Below, piece after piece: positions 37,339 to 48,300 of a stretch of 64,000 nucleotides of DNA. Every line of letters starts with the position of its first letter. Within the stretch, counting starts at the first letter, position 1. The notes under the pieces were generated by a model. That model was not told where the DNA came from, searched no databases, and worked only from the letters and a program-made list of their open reading frames with translations. Both the position numbers and the translations under genes were made by a program. The DNA comes from Lepiota brunneoincarnata (Eukaryota > Basidiomycota > Agaricomycetes > Agaricales > Agaricaceae), in the NCBI GenBank assembly GCA_023014365.1, contig JAEBUN010000032.1, forward strand, positions 372,001 through 436,000. The letters are read 5' to 3'.

Positions 37339-37620
37339 GTTCAGCTCGAACGTAAATTGTTCGTCGGTTTAGGGGGGTCCGTTGGGTGTAGTGAGTCCCG
37401 GCTAAGGAGAGAGGGGTGTCATATCCTGGGATACCACAGCTCCTCCGTTAAAAATATTGCAGAACATCTGTCAGTGCCACCTCGGCAGTCCTAAGAATAT
37501 GATTCTCGGTTCGTTTCTACAAGCCATCGAATAAAATTTCCAGCAAGCATTTTGTTCCCAGACACGACGGAATGGGTTTGATATCACCGCTTCGTGCCTG
37601 GACAAATATACAGTTGCCCA
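37228..37620 (-). repeat. source copy of the inverted promoter/exon 1 duplication
   Basis: Upstream region and exon 1 of the glycosidase; the inverted copy is at 23590-24016. Confidence 0.8.
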
Positions 37621-37854
37621 CCATGTTTTACTACATAGTCTTGGACATCCTGTGTCAACACGGTCAGCCTGTCAGTTCCAAAGTGAGGGAAGGGGAAGGT
37701 TTGCCGAGCCTACGTGTTTCAAACAATAGGGGCAAATGAAAAAAAAAGGAAAGTGAGTGAGTATGTCTTAGTTCACTCCTCCCCACTCGTCATTCCACAA
37801 GTCACCAAAGGGGCTCACCGAGACAATCCCGATGCTATTTCACAACAGACGGAT

Positions 37855-38782
37855 ATGCAGCCCCCCAGTCCCTCATCAGCCATGTCCGCACCCAGCAGTA
37901 TATTCAACCGCATTCGAGCTGCATTCAAGTTGCCATGCTATAGATCGCATGCACGGGAAATTCTACATCATCATGAGGAGTTGTGGAGAGAAGAATTTAG
38001 ACAACGTGATGCAAACGTTTGCCATGTATGTCTTCCTCTCACCCCTCTGCTTCCCATCTAACCATATCTTCTAACAGATGATTTCGGACTGCAGGGAGTT
38101 TTGGAATATATATGATGCCCAAGTCCAGACCAAGTCTCGAAAAAAACCTGTAATTCCAGACTTTCCTCAAAACTTAGCCCAACTGACTCCTGCTCCAGAA
38201 AATCACTATCATCTCCAAACTCACAGAAGAAGATTTAAAGCAGATCAGTTCTGTGCTATCCTCATGTCCTCCATTACTGGTTGCAGAGGTCAGACAATGG
38301 CAGCATGTTTGTTTTTCCTTGTTCTCATTGCCCATGCCTTCCACTCACAAACTCACTTTTCTTTCCAGGCTCAATACATATTAGGTAGTGCATACTGCCT
38401 ATCTTCATTGCAAGCACAAGTCTTACCTTTGGATCCATCAGATTGCATTCTCACTGCCCTTGATGTGTTAACAAAGGTTCCTGCTGAGGGAGCGGATCTA
38501 TGGGGTGATAGAATTGTTGATATCTTGCTTGCCACTGTTACCAACTTTTCTATTCCAAAACCTGGGCCAGCACCACAGAACCCCAATGACTGTGAAAAGA
38601 TCATGTTCCAGCGATCCCTGCTTAATGAGTTGACCATAAATGGTTGGTACTGGTTACTCCCTGTTCATTACTGCAAATATTTGCACAACAATCGTGAACA
38701 AAGGCGTGCAGACCTTCCATTGTTTCCTAGCTCAGTTTGGGACTTAGTTTGTGACTGGAATCTTCGGGAAATTAAAGGATAA
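37855..38782 (+). CDS. hypothetical protein, two exons
   Basis: Exon 1 from ATG 37855 (MQPPSPSSAMSAPSSIFNRI) reads to 38016, with REILHHHEELWREEFRQRD. An intron at 38017-38077 (GTTTGC...AACAG) joins in phase to ISDCREFWNIYDAQVQTK and a long frame ending at 38782. It contains LMSSITGCRGQTMAACLFF and a C-terminal stretch rich in Trp and Leu. I do not recognise a family; similar anonymous proteins occur as multi-copy genes in mushroom genomes. A second intron near 38289-38368 is possible but would break the frame. It lies directly before transposon remnants, so it may itself be of mobile origin. Confidence 0.4.
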
Positions 38783-39085
38783 AGTGGTAGAGGTAAGAAG
38801 GAGTATATTACAATAACCCACAAATTCTGATAGACTTTTAATAGACTCTGCCTTGGGTTTTGATAGTGTTCTGATAGTGTTCTGAGACTCCTTATAGACT
38901 CCTGGTACTCCTAATTGTATCATGATGACTTCTGTGCCAGTTCTGTTCAAGTCTTGTTAGAATCATGATAGAGTTCTGATTGTATTATTTTGTTAGACCT
39001 AGTGCAGACTCTGTAAGGGGAACTTCAGGTCACTGCTCACAACCTCAAATTCAAAGTTCTAACTCCCAGACTCCCAGTACTTGGA
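38783..39085. other. AT-rich spacer
   Basis: Contains imperfect short repeats of GTTCTGATAGTG and ACTCCTTATAGACTCCTGG. No gene was recognised. Confidence 0.4.
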
Positions 39086-39250
39086 AAATCCAATCCCCTG
39101 CCTCTCTGTGTTTGGAAACCCGATTCCCAACCTCCCTATGCCTGGAAATCCGACTTCCAGCCCTCTTGCATCCAGAAATCTCATCCCCAGCCTCCTTGCA
39201 TCCAGAATTCAGTCTCCTAGCACTCCAGTGCTCAGAGTTCCCTCCTACAC
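39086..39250 (+). repeat. imperfect ~30-bp tandem repeats
   Basis: Five or so units of the type CCAGCCTCCTTGCATCCAGAA. They translate to 10-residue repeats of the form PASLCLETRF. Confidence 0.6.
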
Positions 39251-39599
39251 CCCTCCAATGCAGATGCAAACCCTCGCTGGTGCATGTGACCCTGTCCTGA
39301 GCCCATTCCCAGCTATACTCAGTTTAGACATCCCTGACACCTCACAGCCATTTATATAGAGTAGATTACTTAACTTGGACCTTACAGCAAGTAGTATAAG
39401 TAGTGTAGGTGAGTTCAGGGAAACCTTACTCAATTCTCTAAGGTTTCTCCCTGCTCAGTTGATGCAACATGACAACCAGGTTGCCCTTACAGAAGAATTG
39501 AGTCTATTTCTAGAGGACTGGCTAGTGACAATGCCTGGACAAGTTACACCACTTCTCCCATGCTAACTACACCCTTCCTCTACCTCCTAATGCCCTCTC

Positions 39600-40080
39600 C
39601 AAAATGTACCAAGAGCAGCAGCAGCAACCACCAACTTAAATGACTATTGAGGAGGCTATAGGCTCACTACTCACAGACATGGTGGCTGTACAGGCCTGAC
39701 AAGCTGAAGCTGAATGGAACATGACAGACATGATGAATGGCATATGTGACACACTCCAAAACCTCATGGACTCAGTAGGATGCCAGCACCCCAACACCCC
39801 TCCCCCTATCTCAGCCATGCCCCTCAACTGAGGAGAGTATGAACCCTGGGCTACCATTCACAACCCCCCTCCTCCCACTCTCCACTCCTGTCCACCATCA
39901 CCTCCACCATGCACCTCTACCAAAGCCAAGGTGGCAACCCCACCCAAATTTGATGGAGAACATGCCAAGGGTTGTGCATTTTTGAATGCATGCCAGCTCT
40001 ACATCTGGCTCTCAGTGGATCAATTCTGTTCTGATGAACAGAAAATACTATGGACCCTTTCTTACATGAAATTGGGATGC
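39600..40080 (+). pseudogene. gypsy gag remnant
   Basis: Frame pieces SLLTDMVAVQA, WNMTDMMNGICDTLQNLMDS, KVATPPKFDGEHAKGCAFLN and FCSDEQKILWTLSYMKLG have the features of Ty3/gypsy Gag (a PPKFDG entry and a ...QKILWALSYM helix). In-frame TGA codons interrupt it. It is cut at 40081 by the start of another gypsy LTR. Confidence 0.7.
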
Positions 40081-40104
40081 TGATATGCTGATTTCATGCT
40101 TATA

Positions 40105-41706
40105 CAGTGGGTCAAAAACCTGTCCCAATGTTTTCACCATATGGAAAGATCAGCTAATAGTAAACCAAGGTGGTTATGTAAATACTTGGGAAAGTAAACA
40201 ATGATAATATAGCATATGGAGATCCTGAATCCGTTTAAATCACGTGATTTGTTTGAGAAGTAATGGATTAATTAATCATTTAAAATATTACCTCATTGGG
40301 ACAGTTTTTTGACCCTCTGTCATTTTCCTAAAATCTGGTTTTGGACAGGCCAAAGGAATACCAAATCAAGTGTGGGGATAACAAAAATTGTTATGTGACC
40401 TCTTCTATATCACATGATCATATTGAAATCACTTCAACAATCCTTTCTTCTTACCATTACATCATGGAAGCTATATCTTCTACCTAGTGCTCTCAAGTCA
40501 TTTTTTTTTTTTCAGAATGGCTATTCCCTACAACAAACTCAGTCCAAACTGGTCTAAGCAAGAGTACTATTGAGCTAATCATGAAAGAAGTTGATCAAGA
40601 TGAGGAAAATAATAAAGGAGGACAACCCTCTATGCTGTCTTCTCAGAGTAAACAATCAATAATTTACTAACTCACCACTGGGAAGCTTGACAATGCTGTT
40701 CAAGCTACCCAATTCATCAACCCTATCTTGTCTACTCCTGTCACACTTCAAACAATCTGAAATATGCTCAAGAAGAACAATTTCTGGTCTGTTGTTAAGA
40801 CCAAATGACCTCTTCTTAAAAAGCAATACTGAATTGCTCACTTCAAATTGCCCACAAGCACAAGAATTGGACAGTGGAAGATTGAAAAAGGATATTATGG
40901 ACAGATGAAGCAAAAATCAACAAGCTTGGGTCATATGGAAAGATGTATACTTGGAAGGAAAGGGAGAGGACTCTCAGACAAGACTATTATTCCTACTGTT
41001 GAGCATGAAGGTAGGTCATAACATTATGGTATGGCAGGCTATGGAATGGAAAGGAGTAGGAATGCTAGTGGAGGTTGAGGGGATTATAGATGTAGAGCAG
41101 TACTGGGAGATTTTGGAGTATGGGATGGTGGACAGCTTTGAAACTTTGGAAATGAAGGAGGAGTAGGTATTCCAGCAGGACAATGACCCAAAATACAAAT
41201 CTAAAAGGGCAGTAGAGTGGTTTGAAGATAACAATATGCAAGTTCTACTATGACCTACATAATCCCCTGACTCCAATTCCATTGAATACCTCTGGATATA
41301 CCTGAAGGACTGGTTGAGAAGGAATATGAGAACCCATCTGAGGGAGTACATGAATTATGTGACAGGTTAGGGTAAAGTGGAATAGGATTGCTGCAGAAAG
41401 GTATTGAAAGCTTATAGAAAGCATGACCAGAAGGGTCAAGGTAGTTATCAAGGCAAAAGGAGGCTATAGAAAGTATTAATTAGGAAAATGACAGAGGGTC
41501 AAAAAACTGTCCCACTGAGTTAATATTTTAAATGATTAATTGATCCATTACTTCTTGGACAAATCACGTGATTTAAACGGAATCAGGATCTCAATATGCT
41601 ATATTATCATTGTCTATTTTCTCAAATATTTACATAATCACCTTGATTCACTATTAGCTGATCTTTCCAAATGGTGAAAACATTGGGACAGTTTTTTGAC
41701 CCACTG
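40105..41706 (+). mobile_element. Tc1/mariner-like element 1
   Basis: TA duplications at 40103-40104 and 41707-41708; 227-bp terminal inverted repeats (40105-40331, 41480-41706) starting CAGTGGGTCAAAAA. 1602 bp. Removing it restores the LTR sequence seen in copies B and C. Confidence 0.9.
40520..41375 (+). pseudogene. Tc1-like transposase, degenerate
   Basis: Pieces include GQWKIEKGYYGQ, NIMVWQAMEWKGVGMLVEVEG, VFQQDNDPKYKSKRAVEWFE and SPDSNSIEYLWIYLKDWLR, which correspond to the second Asp (QQDNDPKY) and the Glu region (NxIEYLW) of Tc1 DD34E transposases. Several stops and shifts interrupt it. Confidence 0.75.
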
Positions 41707-43078
41707 TACATGAATCCCATACCCAGGAATGATTCTCTACATAGAATCATTGGCTATGTCATTAAGGAACTCTATAGAGGATTGTACTATGTCCTGTAGT
41801 AGCCAGTTTGACTGAATTGAGGATATTTGAGCCTTGGAAGTGTTCAGACTAGTTCATTATCACTAAGCTTAGTGAACTAAGCTACCAGAACACTCTCCAA
41901 AGGGATTCAGGACTCTACATAGCCTATCAAGTATACTCTGGTCACATCAAGGGACCTTATGAGCAGTTTTCTGATGAACTCAGACATGTTCAAACATAAA
42001 GAATGTACCTAGTAGCTGTAGCAGGCATATGACACTAATAACAAGCCCAATAATGATGACTGGACCATGGAACAGAATGTTCCACATTTGGGAGGCAACA
42101 ACTGAAGCCCAGTGCCCTAGAAATATTAAAGACTTCATAATTAGCAAGTGCTTTGTGGGTCCTGGCACTGCAGCATGCTGCCCAGTCAAGATTAATTACA
42201 CAGGATCAAGGGAATATCTATTTGCTATATGTCCAATCATAATTTGATCTGAGACTTGACATGCTTGCATGGATGCAGAATAATGCAGTTGTGTATGGAA
42301 CACATCTGGCTGGATTACCATTTGTCAATCAGAAGAGAAAACCCATAACCCAGGGCAAGGTGGAAATGCTGCCAAGCCTTCTAAAATATTCTATGGCACC
42401 TGTAACACCTAAGCTAATTGTTTTCATTTCATATCTACTATTCTCATATGGATCTACAACAATATAAAAAGCAGTTGCACTTGTTCATGGAGAAGCAAGA
42501 GGTCTCACCCCCACTTCCACATGCAAGTCTGTGAGCTGTGATCAAGAACGGTTTCAGAGGGCTATTTAGTGTGTGTTGTTAAGTGTGATTTCTTCGGTTG
42601 TTGACCAACCCAGAGACAGAGACAGAGAACAGAGTTTCAGAGTTCCAGAGTGCCTAGAGACAGAGACAGAGACTAGAGACCAGAGACCAGAGATCCTGCA
42701 CTTTGAATTGACAGGGATTGTCCTTTCACTGTTGCACTGTACAGCTAAGATAACTTCAATGGCTGTTTGTTAACCTCTAAAAACTATACTCTCTTGAATT
42801 TTGCTGTCAGAACACACCCCCAGAACACCCAAAAGATGAAACTGTTCACTATCTATCTCATACCCCTTGTATTAGCTTAAGCTTATCTAATTTTGGCTAA
42901 GCTTAGTGAAAACAAGCACTCTATCTATATTAGAGAAAAACCCACAAATGTTTCTACCTTTTCATCTGGAGCCCACCATAAGGGGGGTTTTCAGTCAATC
43001 TTTATGAGACAAACACCAAAAGACTTGGACACTGGCCTGCCATTCCCCTGCAAAGCAGAAAAAGGCTCAAGCAAAGAC

Positions 43079-43433
43079 TGTTACCAAATTCCTCCTAGCA
43101 CATCCGCCCGCCTATTTTTATTTATCACATGTCATCGCCCAGTCAAGCACCCGGTTATATTTACTTATCACATGCCACCACCCGTCTATAGTTATGTAGT
43201 TCACCTTTGGCCTGTGATTTCCACCTGTTCACATGTGATTCTCTTCTCTATCACATGCCAGTTATCTCAATAGTATATATAGACCTAAGTATTACTTGTA
43301 ATCCTTAGCTTTGTCTTGTTATACATTGTATTTGTTCCTGTTCATTGGCGTTGCCCTTGACTTGCTCGCATTACTCAACGGTTAACTTGTCATTAATCGC
43401 ATTGAGCCTTGCAGATGCCTAACCAGCGTAACA
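43079..43433 (+). repeat. chromovirus 5' LTR
   Basis: 355 bp. It differs from the 3' LTR by nine CpG transitions and one 4-bp indel. Confidence 0.93.
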
Positions 43434-44123
43434 AAAGACAAAGCTACTCGTTGCCTCTCTTCTCTCTTCTCGTCCTCTTTGGTTTGCACAGTACCGTTAA
43501 CTGTGAGGTCTAAACAGAACCGTAATCTGTTGAGGATCATCGCTTGTCTATTTGAGCGTCTGACACAGTCCTCACCCCGAAGAACTCTGGCTGTTGTTCT
43601 TCTGAACCTTCGCACCCCAACGTCTTTATAGGTTCTCGGATTCCTCGTTCGTCTTGTCAAACGTCTTAGTGGATCTTAAATTCTCGGAGGTTTCTCTTTA
43701 CCGGAAAAGACATTGTTGCCCATCACGGGTAGTTATTTCAAATCCAGGACAGACCGTCCTAACCCTCGTATCTCCCAAACTGGTTCTGGATCTCCAGGAC
43801 CCTCTCAACTGTCTGTTACCCCACGTGCCATTCCATCTACTCCTCACCCTACTCCTTCTTTTTGCGTGCCTTCGTCTTCTCCTGAGTCAAACCAACCCGT
43901 ATACTGCAACCCCGCCTGAACCAGTGGATACCACCTTCAGGTAGCCACCCAGATTACCGAACCATCACCCGTTGAACCACCCCAACTCCCTTTTGGTCTG
44001 CTAGAAGCAACCACAAGTACAGGAGGTCCCTTACGTTTTCCCATCCGTCAGATCGAACCCGGACAGTACCAGCTCCCCCGCAACCTACAACCCTTCCCAC
44101 TACCTTCCCCCCCCTCCAAATCC

Positions 44124-45347
44124 ATGTCTGAAACTATGGGAGACCTGCTGGCTAATCAGCCACCACCAGGACCACCAGGACCACCTGGAGGCCCACCAGG
44201 ACTGCCTGGACCACCACAAGGTCCACCTCATCCACCGTCACCACAACAGCAGCATAATGGCCATAAGGAATTATCATTCGAGAAACCAACACCATTCGAC
44301 GGCAACCGCAAGAACTTCCAAGAGTGCATTAACTCTGTAGCACTCTACCTCTATGGTAACGCCGACATCTACAACACCAACGACAAGAAGATTGTATTCT
44401 TCTTATCCCTGCTTAAATCCAGCGAAGCCAGCAACTGGAAAAACCAGTACTTTCAGTCAAAGCAAATTTGGGGAGAGTTCACCCCCGGAACTTACGACGA
44501 ACTTGTTGAAGAGTTCACCGAAGCATTTTCGCCTGTCGACGTCCCGTCCCAAGCATTCCACGACCTTAACACCCTCCATCAAGGATCTTGTAACGTCAAA
44601 GACATCATCGCAGAGTTTAAGACTCTCATCCATTGTTCAGGACTCTGCGAAGACCGCGCCCTTATAGAGAAGTTCCAAAATGTCATCAATCGGAACCTCG
44701 CTTACAAAATTCTCACCAATCCAAACCCGCCTAATACCATAAATGAATGGTACCGCCGTGCTATTCAGATTGACCATAACTGGTGCACCGCTTCCACAAT
44801 CCTCGGACCCCGTCCAGGATTCCGTCCACACCCTGCTCCCACCAATAACTACCGCCGTACGCAACAACCATATCGTAAAATGCAGCAACAGTCGTCCTAC
44901 ACTGGACCGAATCGTCATTATCAATTCCGCCCATCGCATGATCTGAATGCTATGGAGATCGACAACACATACCTTAATGAAGGTCCCAAATATTACCCTT
45001 CTTTTAATATCCCCAGTGATCTGCACCCTGATCACAAAGAAGCCGAAGAAGACCAACCAGATCATTTCCCCCACAATGATGACATTGATATCAATGCCAT
45101 CTTTACTCCTGAAGAAAAACATGCCTATGAAAAAGGCTTATGTTTCCGTTGCTTTAAACCCAGCCACATTTCCCGTATCTGCCCCAACGTCGCCCGACCT
45201 CAACCAAAAATCGATAAAACAACTAATATACAAAATGTGTCCCTTAAAATCCGTTCCATCATCAAATCGATTCCCAAAACCGAAGCCATTGAAGTCTACA
45301 AGACTTGGTCCAAAGACCCGACTATGCAACCGTTTGCAAATTTTTGA
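44124..45347 (+). CDS. chromovirus Gag
   Basis: 407-codon open frame, unbroken. The N-terminus is a collagen-like run (PPGPPGPPGGPPGLPGPPQG), followed by a capsid-like helical region (ELSFEKPTPFDGNRKNFQE, then TYDELVEEFTEAFSP), an Arg/Gln-rich linker, and a CCHC zinc knuckle CFRCFKPSHISRIC near 45139-45182. It ends with a TGA that overlaps the start of the pol frame (different phase), so Pol would need a frameshift or separate initiation. It packages element RNA. It is the only intact gene of the element. Confidence 0.88.
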   Translation: MSETMGDLLANQPPPGPPGPPGGPPGLPGPPQGPPHPPSPQQQHNGHKELSFEKPTPFDGNRKNFQECINSVALYLYGNADIYNTNDKKIVFFLSLLKSSEASNWKNQYFQSKQIWGEFTPGTYDELVEEFTEAFSPVDVPSQAFHDLNTLHQGSCNVKDIIAEFKTLIHCSGLCEDRALIEKFQNVINRNLAYKILTNPNPPNTINEWYRRAIQIDHNWCTASTILGPRPGFRPHPAPTNNYRRTQQPYRKMQQQSSYTGPNRHYQFRPSHDLNAMEIDNTYLNEGPKYYPSFNIPSDLHPDHKEAEEDQPDHFPHNDDIDINAIFTPEEKHAYEKGLCFRCFKPSHISRICPNVARPQPKIDKTTNIQNVSLKIRSIIKSIPKTEAIEVYKTWSKDPTMQPFANF

Positions 45348-48300
45348 TTCGGAGGTTCTGTTTGACACCAGCCCCTCCCAGTTCCCCTCTCTCTTGTAAT
45401 GTTGTAACTCTCGCATCTACTTCAAACAATAAATCCATATATCTTCCTTTAAAGGTGCAGAGCCTGAGAGAACAAAAAGACATCCTGCTTATCGCCCTCC
45501 TTGACTCTGGAGCTCAGGGAAACTTCATATCAGACGACTTCGTCACCGAGCATCGTCTATGGAAGCAAGAACTTCCTCAAGCAATCAGTATGTGCAATTT
45601 TGATGGATCAAACAATTTAAACGGAATGATTACCCATTACTCCACCTTCCGCACAATAATCGATGGTTGATTAACTCCCATCACCGCCTATGTCACAGCA
45701 ACAGGATCGAAACCAATGGTCCTTGGTTTCCCGTGGCTTAACAAAGTCAACCCAAAGATCAATTGGAAATGTCATATGTTCCAATGGAGAAAAGAGAAGA
45801 AACGCAACCACCACCCCAAGTACTTGACATACAACAACCAACCAATTGATATTGCTACCCTCGCCATGGACCAACTAAACGCATTTGACCCCGAAGAAAA
45901 ATTTTCCTATACTCTGCACAAACCAATCTATGAACCACTCCTCAATGAGGACTACGAAGAGTTCTCTCTAGAGTCCGAGATGCGTCAGATCATTAGTACG
46001 CCCACTGAACTTGCTCACGTTGAGCTTGAGATCAACCGAACTAGTCAGGCTACAGAACTTGCGATTAAACACAGAGACAAAAAGGTCGATGACCCCACCA
46101 TTAAAGTTCCCCGCCGATTCCACTGATGGTTGAGTCGTTTCAGCAAGAAAGCTGCAGAACGATTCCCTCCCCAATGATCCTGCGACCATGCTATCGAATT
46201 AAAACCCAAATTCAAACCTGTCGCAATGAAAGCTTATAAACTTTCTCCGAACCAGGATAACTCTTTAAAAGAGTTCATTTCCGAAAACCTCCGTAAAGGT
46301 TACATCCATCTGTCGAAATCCCCGATGGCCTCCCCGTTCTTCTTTGTCAATAAAAAGGATGGCTCGCTCCACCCCTGTCAAGATTACCGCTATGTCAACA
46401 AGCATATGGTCAAAAACACATACCGAATCCCAATGGTTACTGAGATCATGGATAAACTCAAAGGAGCCCATATATTTTCCAAACTCGACGTCCGTGCCGG
46501 ATACAATAACATTCGTATTAAGAAAGGAGACAAATGGAAAGGAGCATTTAACACCCCATTGGACTATTTGAACCGACTGTCATGTTCTTTGGGATGTGCA
46601 ATTCCCCCGCGACCTTCCAGGCATTTATGGATGACATCCTGGCATCCCCAATCCATAAAGGAGGAATTGTCATATATATGGACAATATTCTCATCTTCGC
46701 TCGTACCCAGGAGGAACACGACCGCATTATGGAAGAAGTTCTCGAGTGTTTGGCCTTGAACGACATCTATCTCAAGACCAAGAAATGTGAATTCTACTGC
46801 GACTGTATGGAATACCTTGGTATGATCATCACACCCGATAAAATCGAGATGGACCCCGTCAAACTAGCCGGAATCGCCCAATGGCCCATACCAAAATGTA
46901 CAGTAGGGTAACAAAAGTTTTGCGAAAACAACAAAAACAAACAATGCATTAATCATTAAAAATATTCACTACACTACCACAACTGCATCTAAAATTATGA
47001 TAATATTTTGAATGGTGGCCCTTGGCCTCATAGACTGCTTGAGCATGATTGGGCATGCTCTTGACCAGGTCATTAATATAATTTAAATCAATCATTGTCC
47101 AATCCTCCTGAATTGCCTCCCAAAGTTTGTCAAGGTTTTTGGGGATTTCTGGTCAGTCATTTATTCTGACTTTGATGTATTTCCATACATATTCAATGGA
47201 CCAACATCTGGTAACTGAACTGGATGTGGAAGTTGATTGGGGAGATGAGAATTGCAGAATTGTTGGGTGACCTTTGCATGGTAAATTAGAGCTCTATCTT
47301 CCATCACTGCTACCTACCCCCTCTCCTCCAATAAATTCCCAAAAAAATCCTACAATAGTCCACTAAGGACTAGGCTAACATAATTTGCATCAGTCCTTGT
47401 ATCCTTGGGTATATAAACCAGTGGAATGAGTTTTCTGTGTACCATATACCCCCATATTATAAGACTCTGTCTTCCAGACTTGAAAGTAGGGGTTAAACAC
47501 CTTTCTGTGTACCTCTCACCAGGTCTTCTCCATACCCAAACCATCTTTGAACCTAATCCAATCTCCACAGAAGCCTCATCTGTCTAGACTACATGTTTCC
47601 AGTCCTCCTCTATCCACCTCCAATGTTCCCTTGCCCATACCATCCTGGCTTTGACATGGGAGGGCTTAAGAAATAGTTTCTTTGCAGCAATGTATTTACT
47701 AAGACCCAATTGATACCTAATAGTACACCAGATAGTGTGGGGATGAGCAGGGGAGTCAAAGGAAGTGTTTCTTGAGTGGGTGATCTTGTAGGGAGTTTGG
47801 GGTCTCTTTCTCTCCAGCACAATTTTGATGTGTTACATTGCCCTGTCATTCAATAAGGAAGGTCTCCCAGACCTAGGAGCATCCTCATAATGATCCTGCT
47901 CCTTGTGCCTATGGATAACCCACTAGATGGTGGAAATGTTGACTCTGAAGAAATCAGTAATTTCACAAGCAGGAATACACCCCTGATGCTTTGTACATAT
48001 CAGGGAGCATAGTTCAGAGACAGTATTCTTCTTTCCAGCTATTTTTGGCATGTAAGATATAGTTGTTGATTAATAGGAATTTTTTTCGTTTGTTGTTAAA
48101 TGAGGTCATGTGACAAATTTTCGCAAAACTTTTGTTACCCTACTGTACTAAAGACGTCCAGAAATTTATAGGATTCTGTAACTTCTATTGGAAATTTATC
48201 TATGGCTATTCCGCTATTGCCCAACCCCTTAATGCTCTCATGTCAACCAAACGACTATTCAAATGGACTGACGAGTGTTGAGACTTGTTCGATGCTTTGA

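Larger units (their letters stand above)
40081..42964 (+). repeat. long gypsy LTR (copy A), split by a Tc1-like element
   Basis: Starts TGATATGCTGATTTCATG and ends CTACCTTTTCA. Copies B and C on the minus strand have the same ends. Without the Tc1-like insertion the LTR is about 1.28 kb. It holds an A/G-rich simple repeat (AGAGACAGAGACAGAG, about 42613-42700). A likely priming site (TGGAGCCCACC) follows at 42967. It serves as the 5' LTR of the gag-pro gene at 52137. Confidence 0.75.

Noticed and set aside
41980..42520. Possible coding region in LTR copy A (for example MLAWMQNNAVVYG)
   Set aside because: Same stretch recurs in LTR copies B and C with stops and shifts and lies within the LTR boundaries; not a gene.
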